64,000 nucleotides of DNA from Azospirillum sp. TSO22-1 (lineage in GTDB: Bacteria > Pseudomonadota > Alphaproteobacteria > Azospirillales > Azospirillaceae): the NCBI RefSeq assembly GCF_003116015.1, contig NZ_LGQZ01000033.1:28372-92371 (forward strand), in the 5' to 3' direction. The stretch's first letter is position 1. Each line of letters opens with the position of its first letter. Of this stretch, positions 10,436 to 18,662 are shown in pieces. The translations under genes and the position numbers were made by a program. The notes beneath the pieces were generated by a model. That model searched no databases. It saw nothing but the letters and a program-made list of their open reading frames with translations, and was not told the DNA's origin.

Positions 10436-11263
10436 TCAGACCCCCGCCGCCGCCTCGACGACCGGGTAGGGCGGCTTGGTGAAGCCGGCGGGCGAGGCGG
10501 TGAAGATCTCGCACCCCTGCGCGGTCACGCCGATCGAGTGCTCGAACTGCGCCGACAGCGACTTGTCCTTGGTCACCGCGGTCCAGCCGTCGCCGAGGAT
10601 CTTCACGTCGTGGCGGCCGGCGTTGACCATCGGCTCGATGGTGAAGAACATGCCCTCGCGCAGCACCACGCCCTGGCCCGGCTTGCCGAAGTGCAGGACG
10701 CTCGGCGGCTCGTGGAAGACGCGGCCCAGGCCGTGGCCGCAGAAATCGCGCACCACGGAATAGCGGTGGCTCTCCGCGTACTGCTGGATGGCGTGGCCGA
10801 CGTCGCCCAGCGTTGCGCCCGGCTTCACCTTGGCGATGCCGAGCATCAGCGATTCGTAGGTGACGTCCACCAGCTTCCTGGCCTTGATGCTGACGTCGCC
10901 GCACAGGTACATGCGGCTGGAATCGCCGTGCCAGCCGTCGACGATCGGGGTGACGTCGATGTTCAGGATATCGCCGTTCTGCAGCCGCTTGTCGCCCGGG
11001 ATGCCGTGGCAGACCACGTGGTTGACCGAGATGCAGGTCGACTTCGGATAGCCGCGGTAGCCCATGGGCGCGCTGATGCCGCCGTGGTCGGCGATGAAGG
11101 CGGCCAGCAGCCGGTCCAACTCGCCGGTGGCGACGCCGGGCTGCACATAGGGGGTGATGAAGTCGAGCGCCAGGGCAGCCAAGTGGCCGGCCTTGCGCAT
11201 TCCCTCGAAGTCCTCCGGCGTGTGCAGCCGGATGCGATGCGAATCGAGGTCGTTGTGTTCCAC
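10436..11263 (-). CDS. map: Methionine aminopeptidase, type I
   Basis: Removes the initiator Met from nascent proteins. The product is 275 aa with a GTG start at 11263. The five metal ligands are visible: the two Asp in NIDVTPIVDGWHGD, His in CGHGLGRVFHEPP, Glu in FTIEPM and Glu in FEHSIGV. No N-terminal SH3-linker extension is present. It lies downstream of sfsA in the same direction with a 14-bp gap, so the two are probably co-transcribed. It is convergent with the antiporter gene, only 4 bp apart. Confidence 0.96.
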   Translation of the reverse strand: MEHNDLDSHRIRLHTPEDFEGMRKAGHLAALALDFITPYVQPGVATGELDRLLAAFIADHGGISAPMGYRGYPKSTCISVNHVVCHGIPGDKRLQNGDILNIDVTPIVDGWHGDSSRMYLCGDVSIKARKLVDVTYESLMLGIAKVKPGATLGDVGHAIQQYAESHRYSVVRDFCGHGLGRVFHEPPSVLHFGKPGQGVVLREGMFFTIEPMVNAGRHDVKILGDGWTAVTKDKSLSAQFEHSIGVTAQGCEIFTASPAGFTKPPYPVVEAAAGV

Positions 11264-11277
11264 GGACAGTCCCTTAT

Positions 11278-12021
11278 CTAGTCGGCGAGGCGCAGCGGCA
11301 GCGGCCGGTCCAATTCAATCGACTCGCGCGTCAGCGCGCAAGACCAACACAAAGTTTCCACACCCGCCGCCACCGCCCGGCGCAGGCCGGCGTCGTAGGC
11401 GGGGTCGATGTCGCGGGCCACCCGAAAGTGGGTGCAGTCCATGCGCTGGACAAGATAGAGCATCACCGCGCGGCAGCCCTGCGCCACCATCGCCGCCAGC
11501 TCCTCCAGGTGCTTGGCGCCGCGGGCGGTCGGGCAGTCGGGGAACTCGGCCCAGATGACGCCGTCCTGGCCGTCGCCCGGGTGCGGCCGGCGCAGATGGA
11601 CGTTCTTGACCTCGACGTACGCCGGCGGCCGGTCGTCGTCCTCCAGCAGCACGTCGATGCGCGAGTTCTTTCCGTACTTCACCTCGCGCCGTACGCGGGC
11701 GTAGCCGGCCAGTTCGGGGATGCGGCCCGACGCGATGGCCGCGGCGACCAGCGCGTTGGGGTGGGCGGTGTTGACGCCAACCAGCCCGCCGTCCGCCTCC
11801 ACCATCTCCAGCGTGTGGGCGAGCTTGCGGTTCGGGTTGTCGGAGCGCGACAGCCACACCGGCGCCCCCGGCGTGTCCACGCCCATCATGCTGCCGGAGT
11901 TCGGCACATGCGCCGTAATCAGTTCAACGCCATCGGGCCCGCCGGGCAGCTCGACGTCGGCGAGGAAGCGTTTGTAGCGGCGGACCAGCCGGCCTTCGAT
12001 GAGCGGGGAGGGGAAGCGCAT
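11278..12021 (-). CDS. sfsA: SfsA family DNA/RNA-binding nuclease-fold protein
   Basis: 247 aa, the usual length. The N-terminal OB-like part ([17 protein letters not shown], then AHVPNSGSM) is followed by a nuclease-like fold with RIDVLLE and [12 protein letters not shown]. SfsA was first named for sugar-fermentation stimulation in E. coli and has been described as DNA-binding. The start ATG at 12021 is preferred over an in-frame ATG at 12030 because [10 protein letters not shown] matches the family start. It is upstream of map in a likely two-gene operon and divergent from the CinA-like gene. Confidence 0.93.
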   Translation of the reverse strand: MRFPSPLIEGRLVRRYKRFLADVELPGGPDGVELITAHVPNSGSMMGVDTPGAPVWLSRSDNPNRKLAHTLEMVEADGGLVGVNTAHPNALVAAAIASGRIPELAGYARVRREVKYGKNSRIDVLLEDDDRPPAYVEVKNVHLRRPHPGDGQDGVIWAEFPDCPTARGAKHLEELAAMVAQGCRAVMLYLVQRMDCTHFRVARDIDPAYDAGLRRAVAAGVETLCWSCALTRESIELDRPLPLRLAD

Positions 12022-12108
12022 GGCCGCCACGCTACCCGCGCCGCCGTCGCCTTGACAATGCCCGTCATGGGTTCATCTTGGGGGAACCCCGCCGAACGAA
12101 GCCCCCCG

Positions 12109-12879
12109 ATGACGACCACCGACCCGAACCCCACCGCCGCCGTGCTGATCGTCGGCAACGAGATCCTCTCCGGCCGCACCAAGGACGCCAACCTGCCGCA
12201 CATCGCCGAGAAGCTGGGCGAGCAGGGCATCCGCATGCGCGAGGCCCGCGTCGTTCCCGACGTCGAGGAGGAGGTCGTGGCCGCGGTGAACGCGCTGCGC
12301 TCCCGCTACACCTACGTTTTCACCACCGGCGGCATCGGCCCGACGCACGACGACATCACGTCCGAATGCGTCGCCAAGGCGTTCGGCGTGGCGCTGGAGC
12401 GCAACCCGGAAGCGGTGGCGCGGCTGGAGCGCCACTACGGCGACCCGTCCAAGCTGAACGAGGCGCGGCTGCGCATGGCCAACATCCCGGAGGGGGGCGA
12501 GCTGATCGACAACCCGATCAGCGCCGCGCCGGGCTTCCGCATCGGCAACGTGTACGTGATGGCCGGCGTGCCGAACATCATGCAGGCGATGCTCGACGGC
12601 GTGCTGCCGCGGCTGAAGGGCGGTGCGCCGATCCACGCCCGCACGGTCAGCTGCGCGCTGGCCGAGGGCGTTCTGGCCGCCGACCTCGGGGCCCTGCAGG
12701 AGCGTTATCCCGACCTGGAGATCGGCAGCTACCCGTACTTCCGCCGCGGCGACTTCGGCGTCTCGCTGGTGCTGCGCGGCACCGACGAGGCGGCGGTGGA
12801 GCGCGCGACGGAGGATCTGGTGGGGATCGTCCAGCGACTCGGCGGTACGCCGACCGTCACGGTCGGCTCGAAGGGGTAG
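12109..12879 (+). CDS. CinA-like molybdopterin-binding domain protein
   Basis: 256 aa, a MoCF-biosynthesis (MoaB/Mog-fold) domain. AAVLIVGNEILSGRTKDANL is at the N-terminus and TTGGIGPTHDDIT near residue 73, followed by MAGVPNIMQAML. It matches the short stand-alone CinA N-domain proteins of alphaproteobacteria and lacks the C-terminal nicotinamide-nucleotide amidase domain of full CinA. Its substrate may be a nucleotide such as ADP-ribose or NMN rather than molybdopterin; this is not settled by the sequence. An in-frame ATG at 12067 is an alternative start. Confidence 0.88.
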   Translation: MTTTDPNPTAAVLIVGNEILSGRTKDANLPHIAEKLGEQGIRMREARVVPDVEEEVVAAVNALRSRYTYVFTTGGIGPTHDDITSECVAKAFGVALERNPEAVARLERHYGDPSKLNEARLRMANIPEGGELIDNPISAAPGFRIGNVYVMAGVPNIMQAMLDGVLPRLKGGAPIHARTVSCALAEGVLAADLGALQERYPDLEIGSYPYFRRGDFGVSLVLRGTDEAAVERATEDLVGIVQRLGGTPTVTVGSKG

Positions 12880-12965
12880 CTTTCAGCCTATTGCGTAACG
12901 GTGAATTGTCGCGACCCCGGCTGTTTCTACTTTGATAAGTCAGTAGACAGTCCGGTAATCGAGCC

Positions 12966-13217
12966 ATGAAACCCTTCGAGAGAGAGGCCGTCTTTTTCCT
13001 GCTCAACCATCTGCTCTCGGGAATGGCGGGGGCGGTCGTTCTGGGTCTTGGGCTGTTGGTGTGCGACGTGGCGAACCTGCGCACTCTGATCTTCGCCAGC
13101 GAGAGCGCTTTCGTCGCTGCGTTCCTGCTCTTCGCCAGCCTGATGATCACCTTCGGCAGCGTCGCCATGGGCATCGGCATCATGTCCATGGGCTGGGACG
13201 GCCGCCCGGACGACTAG
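12966..13217 (+). CDS. Small two-helix membrane protein
   Basis: 83 aa, unknown. Two hydrophobic segments (about residues 17-35 and 45-72) suggest a hairpin in the inner membrane with a charged N-terminus (MKPFEREAVFF) and an acidic C-terminus (DGRPDD). No family is recognised. Its stop overlaps by 3 bp the stop of the small membrane gene on the other strand, so the two are convergent. Confidence 0.6.
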   Translation: MKPFEREAVFFLLNHLLSGMAGAVVLGLGLLVCDVANLRTLIFASESAFVAAFLLFASLMITFGSVAMGIGIMSMGWDGRPDD

Positions 13218-13381
13218 AACGGCCCGAAGGTCGTGTAGACGAAGATCAGCGCCGCCACGATGGCGAGCCACGCGGCGGCGTAGGGCAGCACCCGGCCGCG
13301 GGTGCGCCGCAGCGCGCCGGGCACCACCAGCACCGCCACCATCAGCAGCCCCACCAGGGCGATCCACTGGCTCTCGGTCAT
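13214..13381 (-). CDS. Small membrane protein (55 aa)
   Basis: Two hydrophobic segments (roughly residues 5-22 and 32-52) separated by the basic turn RRTRGR indicate a two-helix inner-membrane protein. A good ribosome site (GGGAAGG) precedes the ATG at 13381. It is divergent from tRNA-Leu and converges with the 83-aa membrane protein. No family is recognised. Confidence 0.6.
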   Translation of the reverse strand: MTESQWIALVGLLMVAVLVVPGALRRTRGRVLPYAAAWLAIVAALIFVYTTFGPF

Positions 13382-13423
13382 GCCTTCCCATATGGGGATA
13401 CAGGGCGGCGGGGTCCACGACTC

Positions 13424-13452
13424 TTGACCCGTTCCGCGCAACCCACTATTCA
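13424..13452 (+). promoter_or_regulatory. Sigma-70-type promoter of tRNA-Leu
   Basis: TTGACC (13424-13429) and TATTCA (13447-13452) are separated by exactly 17 bp, and the mature tRNA begins 16 bases further on. Confidence 0.7.
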
Positions 13453-13467
13453 ACCGGTGCGCGTGCC

Positions 13468-13553
13468 GCGGGCGTGGCGGAACGGTAGACGCAGCGGACT
13501 TAAAATCCGTAGCCGGAAACGGCGTGGGGGTTCGACTCCCCCGGCCCGCACCA
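13468..13553 (+). tRNA. tRNA-Leu (anticodon UAA), also the left attachment site
   Basis: An 86-nt class II tRNA. The anticodon loop is CTTAAAA with TAA at 34-36. A long variable arm precedes the T arm GGGGG-TTCGACT-CCCCC, and CCA is encoded at 13551-13553. The acceptor stem pairs in six of seven positions (G-G at 7/66). The 3' part from 13497 is repeated at 39448-39506, so this gene was rebuilt by integration: its 5' part is host DNA and its 3' part came with the element. The anticodon stem has G27-U43 here, while the copy at the other end would restore G-C. Confidence 0.93.
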
Positions 13554-13555
13554 TT
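13497..13555 (+). repeat. attL: left 59-nt direct repeat
   Basis: Matches 39448-39506 in the same orientation at 58 of 59 positions. The mismatch is T13510 against C39461. The uninterrupted identical core is 13511-13555. It covers the anticodon loop, variable arm, T arm and CCA of tRNA-Leu plus two bases. Confidence 0.92.
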
Positions 13556-13615
13556 TGCGAATGCTGGGTTTTCGCTTTGCGGAAGGGGTGGTATTGGAGC
13601 GGCGCGGAGGTGGAT

Positions 13616-13637
13616 AGCAATCACATAGCAATCACCG
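13616..13637 (+). repeat. Candidate integrase arm-type sites, left end
   Basis: Two tandem copies of AGCAATCAC (13616-13624 and 13627-13637, the second extended to AGCAATCACCG) are separated by 2 bp. The same pair with the same spacing and orientation is found at 39301-39322 near attR. Lambda-type integrases bind such arm sites beside the core. Confidence 0.65.
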
Positions 13638-13775
13638 TGGCCGGTGTCGTGACGGTGGCGGCGTCCGGGCAGCCACCCCATCTTACGGGTAGCGCGGATA
13701 GGACGGCCATCCGACAAGCCTGGCACCGCACCGGGCTTCCGCGTCTCCACCCTGCGGCGCGCCTGCGGAGGCGTT

Positions 13776-14747
13776 ATGCGATCCCCATTCGCCACCTTCC
13801 CCGACGAACCGACCCTGACGGAGATCGCGCGCGAGTGGCCGCTTGGGGGCAAGGCCACGGACGCCGACGTCATCCTGGAGCGGCTCGTCCAGTTCATGTG
13901 GCGGGGCGACTTCGAGGCGGACGGCCGCCCGACCCTCTTCACACTCGAACGGCCCGAAGGCTGCACGATCGGTGTCGGCGGCGCGGTCTACCGGAACAGC
14001 CGGCCGCGCGACCCGCAGCCCTTCATCCGGGTCATCCCGACCTGGGCGGGGCCGGGAGGAATCTCCATCATCGCGGAGAGCGGCCGAGGACTGCCATTCC
14101 TGAAGTGGAGCGTGGAGTCCCGCTCCGGCCATCGGATCGGCAGCGATGATCCCTTCGTGCACGATCCCGCGTTCGAAGAGGCGTTCATTCGGTTCGCCCT
14201 GTCCGACGATCTGGAGGATCCCGAGGAGCCGCAGCGGTCGGAGTTGGTGATGGAGCGCGTCCGCTATCCCCGCACCCGGGCGGAGGTGCTGGACATCCTT
14301 GAAGTCCTGGGCTTCAGGATCGAGGGCGCGACCGGGAGTCCGGAAGCGAAGTTTGCAGAGCTCGCTGGATGGTCGCTGCGGGAGTACGACGACAGCCACG
14401 GACACTTCAGCAACCTCTTCCGCCTTTTGCGGATCAGGCTGTCCGACCTCGCCGAATGGTTCGATTCAGTCGGTCTGGATTGGCCGCGGCCGAGGTGGTT
14501 GCTAAGAGCGAGTGATGACAAGCAGTCTTCCGGCGTTACTCAGCACTCCGGAGGAATGGCTGTGGCGGTGGAATGGTTCAAAAATAACTGCGGCGCCTAT
14601 CCCGCAAATGGTAGCCCTCGGGGAGCAAAGAAGGCATGGTTTTCCCGGTGCTCCAAGGAGACCGGTATTCCCATAAAAACAGCTGAAGTCTATTTTGGCC
14701 GTTGGTCTTCGGAGTGCGCGGATGTTGGTAACAAAGGTAACAAGTAA
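13776..14747 (+). CDS. Hypothetical protein of the element's left end
   Basis: 323 aa, no family recognised. It is acidic and Trp-rich in its N-terminal two thirds. The last ~70 residues (after GGMAVAVEWFKNNC) are more basic and look like a small DNA-binding or primase C-terminal-like segment, with GAKKAWFSRCSKETGIP. No signal peptide or membrane segment. The ATG at 13776 is the first in frame after the attachment region. A 21-bp perfect palindrome overlaps its stop codon. Codon use is similar to the chromosome, with the last 150 bases more AT-rich. Confidence 0.6.
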   Translation: MRSPFATFPDEPTLTEIAREWPLGGKATDADVILERLVQFMWRGDFEADGRPTLFTLERPEGCTIGVGGAVYRNSRPRDPQPFIRVIPTWAGPGGISIIAESGRGLPFLKWSVESRSGHRIGSDDPFVHDPAFEEAFIRFALSDDLEDPEEPQRSELVMERVRYPRTRAEVLDILEVLGFRIEGATGSPEAKFAELAGWSLREYDDSHGHFSNLFRLLRIRLSDLAEWFDSVGLDWPRPRWLLRASDDKQSSGVTQHSGGMAVAVEWFKNNCGAYPANGSPRGAKKAWFSRCSKETGIPIKTAEVYFGRWSSECADVGNKGNK

Positions 14748-14759
14748 CAGTTACTTGTT
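14739..14759. promoter_or_regulatory. Perfect 21-bp palindrome, likely operator
   Basis: AACAAGTAAC (14739-14748) and GTTACTTGTT (14750-14759) are perfect inverted arms around one A. Just upstream GGTAACA occurs twice (14727-14733 and 14736-14742). It lies 80 bp before the AlpA-like regulator gene. Confidence 0.6.
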
Positions 14760-14839
14760 ATTATTGGCGTGGTTTGCCTCGCATTGACCATCATTGACCC
14801 ACCAGCCCGCCCGATTGCGGGTCCGTCAATGAGGGTCAG

Positions 14840-15154
14840 ATGCTCCACACCCCCACGGAATACTCTGCAGACGCTCTCGGCGTCGGCGCGCCGGACGACA
14901 GCCGGCCTGCCATCTTGCATGTTCCCGACGACCGCTGGCTGTCCCGCAAGGAGGCCTCCGAGCTACTCACCGCGCTCGGTCTGAAGACCTCTCCAGCCAC
15001 GTTGGCCACATGGTTCACCCGCCGCTCGGACGGGCCGCCGGTCCAGCACTTCGGCCGCCTTGCCAAGTATCAGGCAGGGGACCTGCGGCAGTGGGCGTAT
15101 GCACAGATGACGAAGCCGCGCCGCTCGTCCTCCGAGGCGAGGGAGGCCGCGTAA
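14840..15154 (+). CDS. AlpA/excisionase-like helix-turn-helix protein
   Basis: 104 aa. The middle part (WLSRKEASELLTALGL, then ATLATWFTRRSDGPP, then AKYQAGDLRQWA) has the layout of MerR-like winged-helix excisionases and AlpA regulators: a recognition helix, a wing containing the 'GPP' turn and a closing helix. Such proteins bend DNA for excision or activate element genes. It stands at the head of the rightward gene string. Which of the two roles applies cannot be told. Confidence 0.7.
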   Translation: MLHTPTEYSADALGVGAPDDSRPAILHVPDDRWLSRKEASELLTALGLKTSPATLATWFTRRSDGPPVQHFGRLAKYQAGDLRQWAYAQMTKPRRSSSEAREAA

Positions 15155-15158
15155 TCAC

Positions 15159-15386
15159 ATGGCCCAGAAACAACTCCGCCCCGGAACCGCGCTTGTGGCG
15201 AGCGCGGCGACCAGGGCGGGCGGAGAGATCTTCGGACTGGCTGCGAACCGGGAAGATCCTACCGCCTTTCATCCGATCTCGCAACATATTGCAGCGCGGA
15301 TGCTGAGCCGCCGCTTCGGCTTGGTACTGAGCACAGCCCGCACCGTCGCTGAGTTGGCCGGCTACCCAGCGGGAGGCGCGGCATGA
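15159..15386 (+). CDS. Small hypothetical protein (75 aa)
   Basis: Starts 4 bp after the AlpA-like gene and overlaps the next start by 4 bp (ATGA at 15383-15386), so it is part of the coupled early string. Its C-terminal half (ARMLSRRFGLVLSTARTVAELAGY) looks helix-turn-helix-like but is too short to assign. No signal peptide. Confidence 0.6.
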   Translation: MAQKQLRPGTALVASAATRAGGEIFGLAANREDPTAFHPISQHIAARMLSRRFGLVLSTARTVAELAGYPAGGAA

Positions 15387-15598
15387 CCGCCGAGATCCGC
15401 GACCTGGGAGCGGCGCACTTCCGCGCACTGAGCCGCCGCCTCCTCCAGCGCCAGCCGAGCGCGCACCGGCAGCTGCTCGGCCTGAGCGCAGACCTGGACA
15501 CGCTCGCACTCCGCGGCGCCGACCCGTCCGAATTGGACGCGCTGTCCCGGTGGGCCGAGCAGATCGCCTCTCGCATCGAGAGGGAGGCGCGCCGGTGA
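15383..15598 (+). CDS. Small hypothetical protein (71 aa)
   Basis: An all-helical, Arg- and Leu-rich protein (FRALSRRLLQRQ, then WAEQIASRIEREARR). It overlaps the previous gene by 4 bp and shares its TGA with the GTG of the helicase gene, so translation of all three is probably coupled. No family is recognised. Confidence 0.6.
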   Translation: MTAEIRDLGAAHFRALSRRLLQRQPSAHRQLLGLSADLDTLALRGADPSELDALSRWAEQIASRIEREARR

Positions 15599-17007
15599 CC
15601 AATGCCGCCCCCATCGACACGCTGCCGGCCGAGCAGGCGCTGCTGGGAAGCTTGCTGTTCGGGGCCCGCCTCGACACGGTGCTCGGCGTCGTGTCGCACG
15701 AGCACTTCGAGGATGAGGGGCACCAGCGCATATTCGCGGCGATCCTCGACCTCGCCGAGAGCGGTGCACCCGTCAGCCTCGCGACCGTGGCGCACCAGCT
15801 CGCCGACGCGCCGGAGTTTGCCAACGAAGTTGGCGGCATCTGGGGCTACTCGCGACGGCTTCACGGGGCCTTCGCCAGCCCGCACGAGGCGCAGCACTAC
15901 GCCCGCCTCGTGCTCGAGAACCACAACCGCCGCCGCCTCGTCGCCTTCGCCGCATGGCTGGACGCGGAAGCGCGCCGGCGCGACCTCGACGGCGGCGCCG
16001 CGGCGCTCGTGGGGCAGGCCGAGGCGGAGCTGGCCGAGATCCTGGAGCGCCCGGAGGGCGTCCAGCGGGATGCCGACCTCGACGGCGTGCTCTCGTCCGC
16101 GTGGGAGGCCGTCCAGCGGGCGCAGAGCGCCGTCGGCGGGGTGTCGGGGATTAGCACGGGCCTGCACGACCTGGACCGGCTCCTCGGCGGCCTACAGCCG
16201 ACTGACCTCGTTATCATCGCCGGACGACCGAGCATGGGGAAAACCGTTGCCGGCCTGACGATCGCCACCAACGCCGCCGCCTCCGGCTACGTCGGCCGGT
16301 TCAACTCGCTGGAGATGAGCCGGGCGCAGCTTGGCCAACGCCTCTACGCGCGGCGCTCCGGCGTCAGCACGATCGAGCAGCGCAGCCACCTCCGGCCCGA
16401 CCAGCTCGCCGCGCTGGAGGAGGCCCGGCGGTGGTATGGAGGCATGGCGCTGGTGGTGGATGACCAGAGCGGCCTGACCGCCGGTCAGATCCGGGCACGG
16501 GCACGAGCGCAGAAGCGGCGGCGTGGGCTCGACCTCCTCTGCGTCGATTACCTGGGCCTGCTGGCCGCCGCCGATCCTCAGGCCAACAGGACGCACCAGC
16601 TCGAGGCGATGACCCGGACGCTGAAGGAGACGGCGAAGGAGCTGGAGATCCCGATCGCTCTGCTGTGCCAAATCAACCGCGGCGTCGAGGGTCGCGAGGA
16701 CAAGCGGCCGACCCTCGCGGACCTGCGGGACTCCGGTGCCATCGAGCAGGACGCCGACGTTGTCGCCTTCGTCTACCGCGAACAGTACTATCTGGAGCGC
16801 TCGGAGCCGGCCCAGCGTGCCGACGAGCCGGCCGAGAAGTTCTCCGACCGCTATCACCGCTGGAGCCAAGCGCTCGACCGTTCCCGGAACGTCGGCGAGA
16901 TCATCATCGCCAAGAACCGGCAGGGCGAGACGGGCATCGCCCGCGTGCGCTTCGACGGGCGGCGGCAGGTCTTCGAGGACCTGCACGACGCGGAGGGTGC
17001 CCCATGA
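15595..17007 (+). CDS. DnaB-like replicative DNA helicase
   Basis: 470 aa. An N-terminal DnaB domain (LPAEQALLGSLLFGAR, then HEHFEDEGHQRIF) is followed by a RecA-like helicase domain. Walker A GRPSMGKT is at 210-217, CVDYLGLL is the Walker B strand, and DSGAIEQDADVVAFVYRE carries the sensor/arginine region. It unwinds the fork as a hexamer. The GTG at 15595 is the only start consistent with coupling to the previous TGA. It overlaps the next gene (ATGA), pairing a helicase with an initiator-like protein as in lambda P/O-type replication modules. Confidence 0.92.
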   Translation: MTNAAPIDTLPAEQALLGSLLFGARLDTVLGVVSHEHFEDEGHQRIFAAILDLAESGAPVSLATVAHQLADAPEFANEVGGIWGYSRRLHGAFASPHEAQHYARLVLENHNRRRLVAFAAWLDAEARRRDLDGGAAALVGQAEAELAEILERPEGVQRDADLDGVLSSAWEAVQRAQSAVGGVSGISTGLHDLDRLLGGLQPTDLVIIAGRPSMGKTVAGLTIATNAAASGYVGRFNSLEMSRAQLGQRLYARRSGVSTIEQRSHLRPDQLAALEEARRWYGGMALVVDDQSGLTAGQIRARARAQKRRRGLDLLCVDYLGLLAAADPQANRTHQLEAMTRTLKETAKELEIPIALLCQINRGVEGREDKRPTLADLRDSGAIEQDADVVAFVYREQYYLERSEPAQRADEPAEKFSDRYHRWSQALDRSRNVGEIIIAKNRQGETGIARVRFDGRRQVFEDLHDAEGAP

Positions 17008-17816
17008 GCATCCGCGTCGTCGAGGCGGTCTACGCAAGCGCGCTCGACCTGGACAGCACCGCCGTCACGGTGCTGTCCCGGCTCGGCTGCTTCGCCAGCG
17101 ACGACGGTGGCGGGGTGTTCCCGAGCTTGGCACGGGTTGCCGCCGAGTGCCGGCTCAGCCAGCGCGCCGTTCAGTATGCCATCCGCCGCATGGAAGCTAT
17201 GGGTGTGCTGGTCAAGGTGGCGGACGAGCATCCCGGCGCCAAGCGCGGGCGGGAGTACCGCATCGCGCTCGACGTACTGACTGGTACCAGTGACGGGTGC
17301 ACCACGTGCAGGGGTGCACGAGATGCAGGGGTGCACCACGTGCGCCCTAGGGGTGCACCACGTGCAGGGGTAGGGGTGCACCACGTGCACCCTGAATCGT
17401 CATTAGAACCGTCAGGGAATAGTCAGAAGACTCTCTTGCTCGACGACGAGCCGCAGGAGCGTCCCGACGACCTCGACGCCGAGTTCGCAACGTGGTGGCT
17501 CCAGGTGCCGAAGAAGACCGCGAAGGCCACCGCTCACCGCGCCTACCGCACCGCCCGCAAGAAGGCCACCGCCGAGCAACTGCTGGCCGGCATCCTCCGC
17601 TACGCCGCCGAGATCCAGGTCAAGGGCACCGAGCCCCGCTTCATCGCCCACCCGGCCACCTGGCTGAACGGCGAGCGCTGGCTGGACGAGCCGCCACCCA
17701 ACGTCACCCCGATCCGCCCCGGCGCCCAGGCGACGAGCCCCACCATGGCGGCGTTCGCCGACCTGTACGACGACACCCCCGAAGCCGCCTCTGAACGAGC
17801 GAGGTTCCGCCTGTGA
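17004..17816 (+). CDS. Winged-helix replication initiator-like protein with internal iterons
   Basis: 270 aa. The N-terminal ~80 residues form a winged helix-turn-helix (FPSLARVAAECRLSQRAVQY, then AIRRMEAMGVL). Next comes a variable linker encoded by a five-copy DNA repeat (residues ~98-129). The C-terminal domain (EFATWWLQVPKKTAKATAHR, then AHPATWLNGERW) resembles the helicase-recruiting tail of phage replication proteins. The layout matches lambda O, in which the origin iterons lie inside the initiator gene. It follows the helicase gene with a 4-bp overlap. Confidence 0.82.
   Translation: MSIRVVEAVYASALDLDSTAVTVLSRLGCFASDDGGGVFPSLARVAAECRLSQRAVQYAIRRMEAMGVLVKVADEHPGAKRGREYRIALDVLTGTSDGCTTCRGARDAGVHHVRPRGAPRAGVGVHHVHPESSLEPSGNSQKTLLLDDEPQERPDDLDAEFATWWLQVPKKTAKATAHRAYRTARKKATAEQLLAGILRYAAEIQVKGTEPRFIAHPATWLNGERWLDEPPPNVTPIRPGAQATSPTMAAFADLYDDTPEAASERARFRL
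17295..17389 (+). repeat. Five-copy iteron array inside the initiator gene (candidate replication origin)
   Basis: Copies of GGGTGCACCACGTGCA begin at 17295, 17312 (degenerate), 17329, 17351 and 17374, with spacings of 17, 17, 22 and 23 bp. Each contains the near-palindrome GTGCACcACGTGCa. An AT-rich stretch follows (GAATCGTCATTAGAA, 17394-17408), as expected of a melting region. Confidence 0.8.
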
Positions 17817-18319
17817 ACGCATCCCGCCCAGCCGGCGCGCTGCCGATGATCGCCAAGTCTGCCGGCAGCCTGTCGGTGACCAGCTGGCACGAGCCCGTGC
17901 TACTCGAGGCCGCCCGTGCGCCGCTGGCGCCAAATGCGCCGCTGCTGCCGCTGGAGACCCTGGCTCAGGTCCGCGCCGAGCTGGAGGTGGCGCTGACCGG
18001 CTACACGCCCGAGCCGCAGGCCGGCCGGATCGCTTTCACCCTCAACGCGGCCTACCCGCAGCGCGACCAGCGGTCCGCGCCCGAGGTGAAGGCCTACGTC
18101 GTCGCGCTGACGGACGAGCTGGCGCGCTTCCCGGCCGATGTCGCCGAGGAGTCCGCACGGACCGTCCGGCGAACCGTCGAGTTCCGCCCGTCCGTCGCCG
18201 AACTGGTGAAGGCCGCTGAGGCGATTATGGCACGCCGCCGTCTGCTGCTGATCGGCGTCGATCGCATGGAGCGGGCGCACACCGCCCGAGCCACCCGGGA
18301 GGCCGGCCGTGCTGCGTGA
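17813..18319 (+). CDS. Hypothetical protein of the replication module (168 aa)
   Basis: GTG start overlapping the initiator stop (GTGA). Mostly helical; the middle part (FTLNAAYPQRDQRSAPEVKA) and the C-terminal EFRPSVAELVKAAEAI stretch are seen in many phage replication-region hypotheticals. No motif gives a function. Position suggests a replication accessory. Confidence 0.65.
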   Translation: MNASRPAGALPMIAKSAGSLSVTSWHEPVLLEAARAPLAPNAPLLPLETLAQVRAELEVALTGYTPEPQAGRIAFTLNAAYPQRDQRSAPEVKAYVVALTDELARFPADVAEESARTVRRTVEFRPSVAELVKAAEAIMARRRLLLIGVDRMERAHTARATREAGRAA

Positions 18320-18662
18320 CGACCTCACCGATCTGCGCCGCCGGCTGGAGGCTGAGCGCGATGCGCTGCTGGACGAGATGACTGCCGGCGACCACCTCGC
18401 GCCGGGCCTGCTGAACTTGCTGACTGGCGTGCACGTCGCTCTCTCCGCCCTAGGCGCCACGCAACTCGAAGTCGCCGAGCCCCTCGCCGCCCGGGTGCGG
18501 GTCCGCGACATCGACGGCGAGCCGCTGTCCCTGGTCGCCTACCTGCAGGACGGCGCCTCCATCGCCGTTGAGGTGCCGGCGCTGCGGGCGCTCGCCCTGG
18601 CCGAGGACCTGACCGCGGCCGCACGCCGCCGCTTGGTGGAGCAGGCCCATGTCGCGCCGTAG
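18309..18662 (+). CDS. Hypothetical protein (117 aa)
   Basis: GTG start, overlapping the previous gene by 11 bp and the next by 14 bp. The N-terminal half is helical with coiled-coil character (DLRRRLEAERDALLDEM); the C-terminal half is beta-rich. Function not recognised. Confidence 0.6.
   Translation: MLRDDLTDLRRRLEAERDALLDEMTAGDHLAPGLLNLLTGVHVALSALGATQLEVAEPLAARVRVRDIDGEPLSLVAYLQDGASIAVEVPALRALALAEDLTAAARRRLVEQAHVAP

Noticed and set aside
17295..17389. Short regularly spaced repeats taken for a CRISPR array
   Set aside because: Spacing is only 17-23 bp in total with no unique spacers of usual length, the repeats lie inside a coding frame, and no cas genes are present; iterons fit better.
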